A stretch of 64,000 nt of DNA, taken from the NCBI RefSeq assembly GCF_000184745.1, contig NC_014931.1, positions 372,001 to 436,000 on the forward strand, given 5' to 3'. The notes beneath the pieces were generated by a model. The model did not search any database, was not told the DNA's origin, and was given only the letters and a program-made list of their open reading frames with translations. Of this stretch, positions 55,372-63,881 are shown in pieces. Position numbers and translations under genes: made by a program. This DNA comes from Variovorax paradoxus EPS. GTDB taxonomy: Bacteria; Pseudomonadota; Gammaproteobacteria; Burkholderiales; Burkholderiaceae_C. How positions within the stretch are numbered: the stretch's first letter is position 1; each line of letters starts with the position of its first letter.

Positions 55372-55490
55372 CCCGACCCTTCTCTCCCGTATGACCGAAG
55401 CTCTCTCATTGCTGCTTCGGTCATGCGTCTTGCCCGGCACATCCTCGTCCCCGGCAACGCCTTGAACCCCGTCCCGCAGCCCGCACCCCG

Positions 55491-57479
55491 ATGAACGTCC
55501 CCATGGTGCGCGAGCTGCGCGCGTGGTTCTTCGAAGGCCTCTCGAAATACCGCGCCGCGCCCCTCTGGGCGAATGTGGTGCTGGTCGTCTCCCTCGCCCT
55601 CCTGGCGCTCATGATCGTCTTCTTCGGCGGTTCCTCCGCCGCGCCAGGCGTGCCGGCGACCCGGATCACCCATGCCGACTGGCAGGTCACCGAAGCGCCG
55701 GGCTTTCGCGAACCCTCGATCGTCATGGACAGCCGGGCCTTGCCAGACACCTGGCAGTCCATCGAGCTGCCCCTGTCCCTGCCCATCGCGCTGCTGCGCC
55801 AGACCGACGACCGCTTCATCGCCAGCGCAACGCGCACCACGTGGCTTCGCGTGGCCGTGCACGACCTGCCCGTCACCACGGGCCCGCTCGCGCTGTACGG
55901 CGTGCGCATCAAGACCGACGGCACCATCGCGGTGTACGCCGACGGCCGGCTGGTTCACCGCGACCAGGAAAACGGACCGCTGTGGAACAGCACCCGCACG
56001 CCGCTGTGGGTGGTGATCGAGAAAACGCCCGATGCCGTACCGCTGAAGGAAATCCTCATCCGCCTGGAGCACACGCGCAATGCGCAGGTGGCGGTGTCTT
56101 CGCTTTGGCTGGGCCCGGTCGATTCGCTGAAGGACCGCTACAACAAGCGCCTGTGGTTCCAGCAGGACCTGCCCGCCATGCTCGGCGCGGCCTTCATGGC
56201 GGTGGGCCTGTTCGCACTGTTCGTGTGGTTCCGGCGCCGGCACGAGACCGGCTACCTGCTTTTCTTCAATCTCGCGACCACGTCGTTCCTGCGAAGTCTG
56301 CATTTCTACGTGAGCCTGCCGGTGGCCAACGACTGGTTCGCCTGGCTCACGGTCAACTCGCTGTTCTGGCTGGTCGCGGTGGTGCACTTTGCGCTGCGCC
56401 AATTGCATGGCCGACCGCTCCAGTGGCTCACGTACGCGGTGGTCGGCTGGACTGCGCTGATCGGCGTGCTGACCCTGCCGGGCCTCGGCATCCTGACGAA
56501 CACCCCGCAGGTCACGCCGCTCATCTACGTCGGCGCGGCCGCCATGGGCGCGGCCGTGGCGCTGGTGGGAGGCATCAGCGCCTGGCGCCGCTCGAACGAA
56601 GGCCGGCTGGTGGCCGTCGGCATCGGCGTGTGCGTGCTGCTGGGCCTGTCCGACTGGCTGCTGCAGAACAACTTCGCGAATCCGGAGGGCTGGTACCTGG
56701 GGTCCTACACCAACGCCGTGACCTTCGCCGTCTTCGGCACGCTGATGTACCGGCGCTACGTCAACGCCATCGCCGAGGTCGAACTGGTCAACGCCAGCCT
56801 GGCCGAGCGCCTGCAGGCGCGCGAGGCCGAGCTCGAACAGAGCCACCGCCGGCTGCGCGAGGTGGAAAAGCGCCAGACCATCAGCGACGAGCGCCAGCGG
56901 CTGATGCAGGACATGCACGACGGCCTGGGCTCATCGCTCATCAGCGCGATCCGTTCGGTGGAGAACGGGCGCCTCAGCGACGAGAAGGTGTCGCATATCC
57001 TCAGAAGCTGCCTGGACGACCTGAAGCTCACCATCGATTCGATGGAGCCGCTCGAGGAAGACCTGCTGCTCCTGCTGGCCACGCTGCGCTACCGCCTCGG
57101 TCCCCGGCTCGAGGGCTCCGGCGTCGCGCTGCGCTGGGAGGTGCAGGAGATCCCGCCGCTCGACTGGCTCGACCCGACCAGCGCGCTGCACATCCTGCGC
57201 ATCGTGCAGGAGAGCATCGCCAACATCCTGCGCCACACGCGCGCCACCGAAATCCGCGTGGGCACCGCGCCCGAGGCCGAGGGCGTGCGGGTGACCATCG
57301 AGGACAACGGCCAGGGCTTCGACGTCGACAAGGCGATGGCCGAGGCCGGCGGGCGCGGCATGCAGAACCAGTTGCGCCGTGCGCAGGCCATCGGCGGGGG
57401 CGTGAGCTGGCGCTCGGGGCCGACGGGCACGCTGTTCACGCTGTGGCTGCCGCTGCAGCGCAAGCCGCGGAAGGCTTGA
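55491..57479 (+). CDS. Orphan membrane sensor histidine kinase (NarL/DesK class, 7TM-type)
   Basis: 662 residues. An N-terminal membrane helix (about 25-47) is followed by a periplasmic jelly-roll-like domain (60-210), then about seven membrane helices (220-430), a coiled coil (440-470), a HisKA_3 domain with the phospho-acceptor His476 in 'MQDMHDGLG', and a C-terminal HATPase with 'IEDNGQGFD' and 'GRGMQNQ'. This resembles 7TMR-DISM receptors fused to a kinase. No response regulator lies next to it; the following genes are a GFA protein and a YebC-type regulator on the other strand. The signal is unknown. Confidence 0.87.
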   Translation: MNVPMVRELRAWFFEGLSKYRAAPLWANVVLVVSLALLALMIVFFGGSSAAPGVPATRITHADWQVTEAPGFREPSIVMDSRALPDTWQSIELPLSLPIALLRQTDDRFIASATRTTWLRVAVHDLPVTTGPLALYGVRIKTDGTIAVYADGRLVHRDQENGPLWNSTRTPLWVVIEKTPDAVPLKEILIRLEHTRNAQVAVSSLWLGPVDSLKDRYNKRLWFQQDLPAMLGAAFMAVGLFALFVWFRRRHETGYLLFFNLATTSFLRSLHFYVSLPVANDWFAWLTVNSLFWLVAVVHFALRQLHGRPLQWLTYAVVGWTALIGVLTLPGLGILTNTPQVTPLIYVGAAAMGAAVALVGGISAWRRSNEGRLVAVGIGVCVLLGLSDWLLQNNFANPEGWYLGSYTNAVTFAVFGTLMYRRYVNAIAEVELVNASLAERLQAREAELEQSHRRLREVEKRQTISDERQRLMQDMHDGLGSSLISAIRSVENGRLSDEKVSHILRSCLDDLKLTIDSMEPLEEDLLLLLATLRYRLGPRLEGSGVALRWEVQEIPPLDWLDPTSALHILRIVQESIANILRHTRATEIRVGTAPEAEGVRVTIEDNGQGFDVDKAMAEAGGRGMQNQLRRAQAIGGGVSWRSGPTGTLFTLWLPLQRKPRKA

Positions 57480-57488
57480 AGCCCGCGC

Positions 57489-57932
57489 TCAGTCGGCGCC
57501 CGCGTGCCCTTGGTGCTGCGGCAGGTCGTCGTTGATGGCGAACCAGGGGGCCTTCGAGCCGACGAAGATGTGTGCGCTGGGTCGGATGGACGGATCGTCG
57601 ACCAGCGTGCCCAGGGTGACGTGCACGAACATGCCATCGCGCACCACCGAATACAGGAACGAGCCGCACTTGCCGCAGTGGATGTCGCCGGCGTCTTCTT
57701 CGCCGTGGATCAGCAGCGTGTCGGCGCCCTGCGTGATCGCCAGCTTGTGCCGCTCGATGCCGGCAAAGGGCTTGAAGGCCGAGCCCGTCGCGCGCCGGCA
57801 GTCCGCGCAGTGGCAATTCAGGGCGTAGGTGAATTCGTCGGCCACCGTGTAGTGGACGGCCCCGCACAGGCACTTGCCGGCGAGGCTGCGGACGGTGGTT
57901 GTCCCGGGGCTTGTCACCGGTGTCTCTCGCAA
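57489..57932 (-). CDS. GFA-family zinc protein (glutathione-dependent formaldehyde-activating-like)
   Basis: 147 residues. Zinc-ligand cysteines appear as 'CLCGAV', 'CHCADCRRATG' and 'CGKCGSFL', the full GFA pattern. Despite the family name, most members have no proven formaldehyde role, so no reaction is assigned. It lies 12 bases downstream of the YebC-type regulator on the same strand and converges with the sensor-kinase gene. Confidence 0.87.
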   Translation of the reverse strand: MRETPVTSPGTTTVRSLAGKCLCGAVHYTVADEFTYALNCHCADCRRATGSAFKPFAGIERHKLAITQGADTLLIHGEEDAGDIHCGKCGSFLYSVVRDGMFVHVTLGTLVDDPSIRPSAHIFVGSKAPWFAINDDLPQHQGHAGAD

Positions 57933-57944
57933 CCGAAGAAGGCG

Positions 57945-58658
57945 TCAGCCCGCCAGGCCCACGTACACGTTCTGCACATCGTCGTTCGCGTCGATGGCTG
58001 CCAGGAAGACTTCGACTTCTTCCAGATCCGCGGCGCTCAGGCTCGCCGGATCGACCGGGTTCTTCGGCTTGTAGCCCAGCTTGGCCGAGAGCACCGTGAA
58101 GCCCTGCGCCGGCAGCGCGCGGCTCACGAGGTCCAGGTCGGTCGGGTCGGTGAGGAACACCGTGGCGTTGCTTTCGCCGGCCGGCTCGAAGTCCTGCGCG
58201 CCGGCTTCGATGGCGGCGACCTCGGCATCGGCCGTGGCGTTCGCGGGCTCGGCTTCGATCATGCCGACGTGATCGAAATCCCACGACACCGAGCCCGAGG
58301 TGCCCAGTTGGCCCTTGCGGAACAGCACGCGCATTTCAGGTGCGGTGCGGTTCACGTTGTCGGTCAGGCACTCGACCATCACCGGCACGCGGTGCGGCGC
58401 GAAGCCCTCGTAGATCACATGCTCGAAATGCACCGCCTCGCCCGTGAGGCCCGCGCCCTTCTTGATGGCCCGATCCAGCGTGTCCTTGGGCATCGAGACC
58501 TTGCGGGCCTGCTCCACCACCAGCCGCAGGCGCGAATTGGAGGCCGGGTCGGCGCCGTTGCGCGCGGCCATCATGATTTCCTTGGCCAGCTTTCCGAAGA
58601 GGCGGCCCTTGGCATTGGCGGCCAGGTCCTTGTGCTTTGCTTTCCACTGTGCGCCCAT
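57945..58658 (-). CDS. YebC/PmpR-family protein (YeeN type)
   Basis: 237 residues. It starts '[24 protein letters not shown]', the YeeN-type variant of the YebC N-terminus, and shows '[18 protein letters not shown]' and '[19 protein letters not shown]'. Family members were long called transcriptional regulators, and some act in relieving ribosome stalling at proline runs. Which applies here is not known. The ATG at 58658 is set by homology. It heads a two-gene unit with the GFA protein. Confidence 0.9.
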   Translation of the reverse strand: MGAQWKAKHKDLAANAKGRLFGKLAKEIMMAARNGADPASNSRLRLVVEQARKVSMPKDTLDRAIKKGAGLTGEAVHFEHVIYEGFAPHRVPVMVECLTDNVNRTAPEMRVLFRKGQLGTSGSVSWDFDHVGMIEAEPANATADAEVAAIEAGAQDFEPAGESNATVFLTDPTDLDLVSRALPAQGFTVLSAKLGYKPKNPVDPASLSAADLEEVEVFLAAIDANDDVQNVYVGLAG

Positions 58659-58786
58659 GGCGGTGTTCCTTCGATTCGGGGGAGCTACTGTAGCCGCAGC
58701 GCGCCGGGCCGCAGTTTTCTCCAAGTTTCGGGGGCGGGGCGTCGCTACGCTCGCGTCGTTTCCTCATCATCGATACAGACGACACC

Positions 58787-59632
58787 ATGCCCTCCATCGA
58801 AACAAGACAACAGCAAACGGAAACTTTCCATCGACTCCACGCCGGCGCCGATCCTTTGGTGCTCGTGAACGCATGGGACGCGGTCAGCGCGCGGATCGTC
58901 GAGCGCGCCGGGGCGAAAGCCATCGCCACCACCAGCGCGGGCATCGCCTGGGCGCTCGGCTACCCGGACGGCGAGCGCGTGCCCGTCGATGAACTGCTCG
59001 CCGCCACCGCGCGGATCTGCCGCGTGAGCCGCGTGCCGGTCACGGTCGACATCGAACGCGGCTTCGGCGACAGCACCGAGACCGTATGCGAGGTGGTGCG
59101 CGCGTTCATCGACATGGGCGTGGCCGGCATCAACATCGAAGACGGGACGCTGCCCGGCACGCGGGAACTCGCGCCGCCGGAAATCCTTTGTGAGCGCGTC
59201 GCTGCGCTGCGCAAGCTGGATGTGCGCCTCTTCATCAACGCCCGCACCGACACCTACTTCGTCGCCAACGACGACCCCGCCGCGCGCTACGCAGACACGC
59301 TGCGGCGCGCCCGGCTCTACGCAGCGGCCGGCGCCGACGGCATCTTCGTGCCGGGCATGTCGAAGCTGGAGGAAATCGCGAGCCTTGCTGCTGCGGTGCC
59401 TTTGCCGGTGAACGTCTACGCCGGCCACACCCAGGCACCGCCGGTCGCGGTGCTCGCCGGCGCTGGCGCGAGGCGCATCAGCCTGGGCTGCGGCCCGCTG
59501 CAGGCGGCGCTCGGGTTGCTCGGACGCATCGCCGCCGAGGCCTTCGACGGCAGCGACGCCGGCTTTCGCGCGATGAGCGCCGGGATGCTGTCCGCAGGCG
59601 AGATCAACGCCCTTTTTTCCGGCACGTCCTGA
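58787..59632 (+). CDS. Isocitrate lyase/PEP mutase superfamily enzyme
   Basis: 281-residue TIM-barrel protein. It has 'LVNAWDAVSARIVERAGAKAIATTSAGIAWALGYPDG'-like N-terminal features, Mg-binding acidic residues in 'VTVDIERGFGDS' and 'GINIEDGT', and 'FINARTDTYF'. It lacks the cysteine motif of true isocitrate lyases (KKCGH). Close relatives are oxaloacetate decarboxylases, 2-methylisocitrate-lyase-like proteins or carboxyvinyl-carboxyphosphonate mutases. The reaction is therefore C-C or C-P bond cleavage next to a carboxylate, not further resolved. It stands alone in front of the biotin-importer genes. Confidence 0.82.
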   Translation: MPSIETRQQQTETFHRLHAGADPLVLVNAWDAVSARIVERAGAKAIATTSAGIAWALGYPDGERVPVDELLAATARICRVSRVPVTVDIERGFGDSTETVCEVVRAFIDMGVAGINIEDGTLPGTRELAPPEILCERVAALRKLDVRLFINARTDTYFVANDDPAARYADTLRRARLYAAAGADGIFVPGMSKLEEIASLAAAVPLPVNVYAGHTQAPPVAVLAGAGARRISLGCGPLQAALGLLGRIAAEAFDGSDAGFRAMSAGMLSAGEINALFSGTS

Positions 59633-59652
59633 GAAAAAGGCTGCAGGAAGGC

Positions 59653-60432
59653 TTGGGGTACAGTGGCGACCCCTTGCCGCAGCCGACCCCTACCGACCCC
59701 CTCGTCCCGTACAGCATCCGCCTCGAATCGGTCACGCTGGTTCGCGGCGAACAGCGCGTTTTCGACGAGCTGACGCTCAGCCTCGACGAAGCGCGCATCG
59801 GCCTCGTCGGCGACAACGGCGCGGGCAAGAGCAGCCTGTTTCGCCTCATCAGCGGGCTCGACCAGCCGCAGCAAGGGCGCGTCGTGGTGCATGGCTGCGA
59901 CACGCAGGGGACGCAGGCCGACCGCCGCCAGCTCTCGCAGCACGTGGGGCTGATGTTCCAGAACCCCGACGACCAGATCATCTTTCCCACCGTGGCCGAG
60001 GAGCTCGCGTTCAGCCTCACGGCGCGCGGCGAAACGCGGCAGGCGGCGCGCGAGCGGGCGCGCGAATTCCTGGCCGAACGCGGGCTCGCGGCGTGGGCCG
60101 GGCGCGCGATCGGCGAACTGAGCCAGGGGCAGCGGCAGCAGGTGTGCCTGCTGGCGCTGCAGATCGGCCAACCCGCCACGCTGCTGCTCGACGAGCCCTT
60201 TGCAAGCCTCGACCTCTTGAGCCAGGCGCGGCTCGCGGCGCAGCTCGAAGCGACGGGCCAGCAGATCGTCGTCTCCACGCACCTGCTCGAACATGTGTAC
60301 GACTTCGAGCGCGTGCTGTGGCTCGAACAAGGCCGGGTGCGTGCCGATGGCCCGGGGCGCGAAGTCTGCGAGGCCTATGCCGAGAACGTGCGCCAGCGCG
60401 CCGAGGCCGAGCGGGGCCCACGCCATGCGTAG
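59653..60432 (+). CDS. bioM: Biotin ECF importer, ATPase
   Basis: About 250 residues. Walker A is GDNGAGKSS, the Q-loop 'MFQNPDDQIIFPTV', the signature 'LSQGQRQQV' and Walker B 'LLLDEPFASLD'. 'QNPDDQ' is characteristic of energy-coupling-factor ATPases. The start is unclear: TTG at 59653 sits close to AGGAAGG, while TTG at 59674 is nearer the conserved N-terminus. TACAGT at about 59658-59663 could be a -10 box, in which case only the later start would be used. It is followed by bioN and bioY, so biotin is the likely cargo. Confidence 0.88.
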   Translation: MGYSGDPLPQPTPTDPLVPYSIRLESVTLVRGEQRVFDELTLSLDEARIGLVGDNGAGKSSLFRLISGLDQPQQGRVVVHGCDTQGTQADRRQLSQHVGLMFQNPDDQIIFPTVAEELAFSLTARGETRQAARERAREFLAERGLAAWAGRAIGELSQGQRQQVCLLALQIGQPATLLLDEPFASLDLLSQARLAAQLEATGQQIVVSTHLLEHVYDFERVLWLEQGRVRADGPGREVCEAYAENVRQRAEAERGPRHA

Positions 60433-61018
60433 CCTCTACTCGTCGCATCCGACCTGGACGCATGCGCTGCCGGCGTGGGTCAAGCTCGCGGTGCTTTCGG
60501 TGTGCGGCACGCTGCTGGTGCTGGTCGAGCGGCCGGTTCACCTGGGCATCGCCTGCGTCGTCGTGTTGCTGCTCTTCGCATCGCTCGGCCGCACGGCGTG
60601 GCTGCGCGTGCGGATGCTGGCGGGCATCGCGATCGGCTGCGCGCTGATCGTCGGCTTTCACTGGTTCCTGGGCACGACTGTGCTCGGCGTGGCGAGCGCG
60701 CTGCGGCTCGCGAGCGCGGCCGTGCTCGCGCTGATGCTGACGCTCACCACGCGCTTCGAAGACCTGCTGGCCGTGCTCGAAACCGTGATGCGGCCGCTGC
60801 AGCGTTTCGGCGTGCCGACCGAGCGGATCGCGCTCGGCATCGGCCTGATGCTGCGCTTTGCCGAGAACTTCTACGTGCAGTGGCAGCGCCTGGACGACGC
60901 CTACCGCGCCCGCGCCGGGCATGGCGGCGGGCTGCGCCTCCTGGCGCCGCTGACCATCCGCACGCTGCAGACCGCCGAGCGGGTGGCCGATGCGCTGGCC
61001 GCGCGGCTGGGCCGATAG
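60425..61018 (+). CDS. bioN: Biotin ECF importer, transmembrane T component
   Basis: 197 residues with about five membrane segments. The coupling motif of T components is visible near the C-terminus ('DDAYRARAGHG', with an ARxG-type core), which contacts the ATPase. The ATG overlaps the bioM stop by 8 bases. The protein matches BioN/CbiQ family members and links the ATPase to the BioY substrate-binding subunit. Confidence 0.87.
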   Translation: MRSLYSSHPTWTHALPAWVKLAVLSVCGTLLVLVERPVHLGIACVVVLLLFASLGRTAWLRVRMLAGIAIGCALIVGFHWFLGTTVLGVASALRLASAAVLALMLTLTTRFEDLLAVLETVMRPLQRFGVPTERIALGIGLMLRFAENFYVQWQRLDDAYRARAGHGGGLRLLAPLTIRTLQTAERVADALAARLGR

Positions 61019-61063
61019 CAGCGCGGCGCAGAATCCGACGAACACCCCTCTCCGAATCGCGTC

Positions 61064-61642
61064 ATGACCACCACCGGCTCCATCACCTCGTCCCGTTCGC
61101 TCTCGTACATCGCGCTGTTCGCCGCGCTGATGGCGGTGTTCGGCCTGATTCCCAAGGTCGACCTGCCGTTCGGCGTGCCGATCACGCTGCAGTCGCTGGG
61201 CGTGATGCTGGCCGGCTGCCTGCTCGGGCCTCGGCGCGGCTTCTTCGCGATTGCGCTGTTCCTGCTGGCGGTGGCGCTCGGGCTGCCGCTGCTGCCGGGC
61301 GGGCGCGGCGGGCTGGCGGTGTTCGTCGCGCCGGCCGGCGGCTTCCTGTTCGGCTGGATGTTCGGCGCCTTTGCTTGCGGGCTGCTGATGCGCCGCATGG
61401 CCGGCGCGACCGGCAAGGGGCTGCTGGCCGCGGCGTTCCTGTCGTCGGTGGTCGGCGGGATCGTCGTGGTCTATGCCTTCGGCATCGTCGGGCTCTCGCT
61501 GATCGCCCACATGTCGCTCACGCAGGCGGCGCTGGCGATGCTGGTGTTCATTCCCGGCGACCTCATCAAGTGCGGCATCTGCGCGATGCTCGTGCAGACG
61601 GTGATGCGCGGCATGCCGAGCTGGCGGCTCGACCGCGACTGA
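61064..61642 (+). CDS. bioY: Biotin ECF importer, substrate-binding S component
   Basis: 192 residues with six membrane segments. BioY features are 'PFGVPITLQSLGVMLAGCLLGPRRG', the Gly-rich 'FVAPAGGFLFGW' and 'FIPGDLIKCGICAML'. It binds biotin at high affinity in the inner membrane and works with BioM and BioN. It follows bioN by 45 bases. No biotin-synthesis gene or BirA site was seen nearby. Confidence 0.93.
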   Translation: MTTTGSITSSRSLSYIALFAALMAVFGLIPKVDLPFGVPITLQSLGVMLAGCLLGPRRGFFAIALFLLAVALGLPLLPGGRGGLAVFVAPAGGFLFGWMFGAFACGLLMRRMAGATGKGLLAAAFLSSVVGGIVVVYAFGIVGLSLIAHMSLTQAALAMLVFIPGDLIKCGICAMLVQTVMRGMPSWRLDRD

Positions 61643-61648
61643 GCAGCG

Positions 61649-62116
61649 CTACAGCCCGCGCCGCTTGAAGACGGTGCGCGAGAGGTAGTCCTTGCGCGGG
61701 CCCTTCACCAGGTGCTCGATGACGAATGAGCCATCCGCGCGGAACCGGTAGACGCTGTCGTACTGGTCGGCAACGCAGAGGTGGCCGGCCGATCCGACGA
61801 GTTCGTCGCCTTCGCGCACGATGGCGATGTCATGAAAGAGCCGCGGCGGGACTTCGGCAAAGAAGACCGAGAACCCTTTAGGACTGCGTTCGAAGACGTA
61901 CTCACGGTGCCCATCGAACGCCTGCCCGTTAGGCAGTTGGATCCGGCCCTCTTCGCGGTATTTCAGCTGGCCGGCGTCGAGCCGCACGAACCGGGCGGTT
62001 CCGGCCATCGTGGCCTTGCCCTCGATGACGCGGTCCAGGTCCCAGACGCCTTCCAACAGGTCGAAGACCGTGTCCGGCATGCCCCAGGCGAGGGGCGGGA
62101 GAGGCGTCGTTTCCAT
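61649..62116 (-). CDS. DUF6314-type protein of unknown function
   Basis: 155 residues without a signal peptide. A lipocalin-like beta-barrel pattern is suggested by alternating strands: 'LEGVWDLDRVI' at the start, 'LKYREEGRI', 'REYVFERS', 'RLFHDIAI', 'GHLCVADQYDSVYRF', and 'HLVKGPRKDYLSRTVFKR' at the end. This agrees with the small DUF6314 family. No catalytic residues are identifiable. It converges with bioY, 6 bases apart. The ATG at 62116 is preferred because the in-frame extension upstream is not family-like. Confidence 0.65.
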   Translation of the reverse strand: METTPLPPLAWGMPDTVFDLLEGVWDLDRVIEGKATMAGTARFVRLDAGQLKYREEGRIQLPNGQAFDGHREYVFERSPKGFSVFFAEVPPRLFHDIAIVREGDELVGSAGHLCVADQYDSVYRFRADGSFVIEHLVKGPRKDYLSRTVFKRRGL

Positions 62117-62373
62117 GTCCCGAACTCTAAGCCAGCCCGAGTTCCCTGACCTTTGAGCATTGATTGTTTCCGTTCTGTGAACGCCGCGGTTCCTTTTGCT
62201 AAGGGTTTTTACGTAGATGGCGTCGCACAATACATCCACAGACCGGCCCCCAAGCCGATCTGGGTGAACAGGGCCCCGAGCGAGGTGGCCGCCCCCCGGA
62301 GGGACGGTGACCCACCCAAGACCGGTTCGAAATCATCCGAAGCAAAAACTGAACTGAATTGAAGGAAATCCAA
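62117..62373. other. Intergenic region between divergent small genes
   Basis: 257 bases without a gene. It is AT-richer than its surroundings around 62157-62240 and contains GTTTTTACGTAGATG and CACAATAC, the latter a possible -10 for the downstream plus-strand gene. No other structure was identified. Confidence 0.5.
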
Positions 62374-62754
62374 ATGACCGCCTCGAAGATCCTCTCCGCC
62401 GTTGCTGTTGCCCTGATGGCTGTTGCCGGTGCCGCCCACGCCGAAAGCTATGACGGCGTCCACCAACTGACCTCGGCCGCCTCCCGCGCCGATGTCGCCA
62501 GCCAGGCCGTGGTTGCCGCGCACAGCGCCAACCCGTACGCCACCGGCGCCAATGCAGGCCCTGCGCAAGTGTTCGTCTCGTCGACCAGCCGCGCTGCCGT
62601 CCGGTCGGAAGCCGTTGCCGCCGCACACAGCGCCGATCCGTACGCCGAAGGCGCATCGGCTGGCGTGGCCCCGCTGGTCGCCAGCACCGTGGACCGCAAC
62701 GCCGTTCGCGCCGCAGCCCGCGCTGCCGCTCGTGGCGACGCACTGCCGCTGTAA
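62374..62754 (+). CDS. Small secreted Ala-rich repeat protein
   Basis: 126 residues with a Sec signal peptide ending 'AAHAES'. The mature protein consists of about two and a half tandem repeats of roughly 35 residues, each on the pattern SRxxVxSxAVxAAHSAxPYAxGAxAG, with the last repeat cut short. It is Ala-rich with no cysteine. A ribosome binding site GAAGGAA precedes the ATG at 62374. A strong terminator follows the stop, so this is a single-gene transcript. Function is unknown; similar short periplasmic proteins are frequent in Comamonadaceae (from memory). Confidence 0.75.
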   Translation: MTASKILSAVAVALMAVAGAAHAESYDGVHQLTSAASRADVASQAVVAAHSANPYATGANAGPAQVFVSSTSRAAVRSEAVAAAHSADPYAEGASAGVAPLVASTVDRNAVRAAARAAARGDALPL

Positions 62755-62780
62755 TCCTCCGAGAGCGTCAGCTCTTGTCG

Positions 62781-62814
62781 AAGCCGGCCCTGCGAAAGCA
62801 GGGGCCGGCTTTTC
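62781..62814 (+). terminator. Intrinsic terminator after the small secreted protein gene
   Basis: AAGCCGGCCCTGC pairs with GCAGGGGCCGGCTT (one bulged base) around a GAAA loop and is followed by TTTTC. It lies 27 bases beyond the stop codon and, on the minus strand, 27 bases beyond the end of the convergent gene, so it may serve both. Confidence 0.85.
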
Positions 62815-62840
62815 TTGTCGTCTCGTTTCGCACGCCCGAG

Positions 62841-63881
62841 TCAGCGCGCGGGCAGCAGCCGCAGGCCGGCGACGACGAAGGGCGCGCTGTCCGGCGCGGC
62901 CGCTTCGTGCAGCGTGACGAACCACTGCGCCGACGCGTCGTCGGGAGCGGGGCGCGCGCAAAGCTCGCACGCATAGAGCACCCGGCCGGCGCGGGTCAAG
63001 TCGTCTCGCAGGGCAACCGCTTCGTCGCGGCATTCGTCCATCACGCTCCAGCGGCCGTCGGTTTCGCTGCGGATCGACCGCCGCATCAGCCGCACGGCAA
63101 TGCGCTCCGGCGCCACCGTGCGCTCGCCTGCATGCGCGTCGGGCACGGTTGCCAGCAGACGCACGTCGAGCGGCTCGCCGACGCGAAAGCCTTCCCCGCG
63201 CTCCAGCGACATGCCGCTCAAGGCCACGCGCACACGGCGCCGCTCGCGCAAGGTCGTGGCGACGAAGACCACCGTCAGCACCGAGAACATCGCGAACACC
63301 GGCAAGCCGACCGCCATCCAGAGCCATTGCCAACCGCCGGCCAGCGCCCAGGTCATTGCCCTGACGCCGAAGACCGCGAAGAAGGCCAGCACCGCCAGCG
63401 CGACGAACCAGGCCACCCAGTCGCCGACGGATCTGCGCACGCGTTCCGTGGCTTGCGGTGCATCGGAGGTCCATTCGGCAGGGAGCGTTTCATCGACCGT
63501 TGGCAAGTCGGCTGATCGTCGATCGGGTGGATCGGGCCATGGCGTCCAGAAATCTTCCGCCGTGTTCTCCAGCGCGATCCATTGGAGATCCGTCCAGGCC
63601 GGCAGGTAGGCCGTGGCGGTTTCCTCGCCTTCCACCCGCAGCGTGGTGCCTGTCGCGCCATCGGGCGCCGCCTCCTCGAAGCCGCGCGGGTACACGCCGG
63701 GCGCCCGGTGCATCCGCCGCGCCTGCAGGTCGACGATCAGCGTGTCGCCGCCGGCCTCCACCGCCTGGTAGCGGCCGTCGGGCGAGACATACCCGTAGCC
63801 CGGCGTGTGTCCGGAAAGATGGGCGATGCGTGCGACGGACGGATGAAGGCGGGCCATGGAGGAGGCGACGAGCATAGCCAT
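62841..63881 (-). CDS. Membrane protein of unknown function with two central helices
   Basis: About 346 residues from the ATG at 63881; starts at 63875, 63857 or a GTG at 63920 are also possible. Residues 30-100 look like a beta-rich domain ('YVSPDGRYQAVEAGGDTLIVDLQARRMHR'-type). Two hydrophobic helices follow (about 155-180 and 185-215), then a soluble C-terminal domain containing 'CELCARP'. No family was recognised. The first domain would face one side of the membrane and the C-terminal domain the same side. It stands alone at the window edge. Confidence 0.6.
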   Translation of the reverse strand: MAMLVASSMARLHPSVARIAHLSGHTPGYGYVSPDGRYQAVEAGGDTLIVDLQARRMHRAPGVYPRGFEEAAPDGATGTTLRVEGEETATAYLPAWTDLQWIALENTAEDFWTPWPDPPDRRSADLPTVDETLPAEWTSDAPQATERVRRSVGDWVAWFVALAVLAFFAVFGVRAMTWALAGGWQWLWMAVGLPVFAMFSVLTVVFVATTLRERRRVRVALSGMSLERGEGFRVGEPLDVRLLATVPDAHAGERTVAPERIAVRLMRRSIRSETDGRWSVMDECRDEAVALRDDLTRAGRVLYACELCARPAPDDASAQWFVTLHEAAAPDSAPFVVAGLRLLPAR

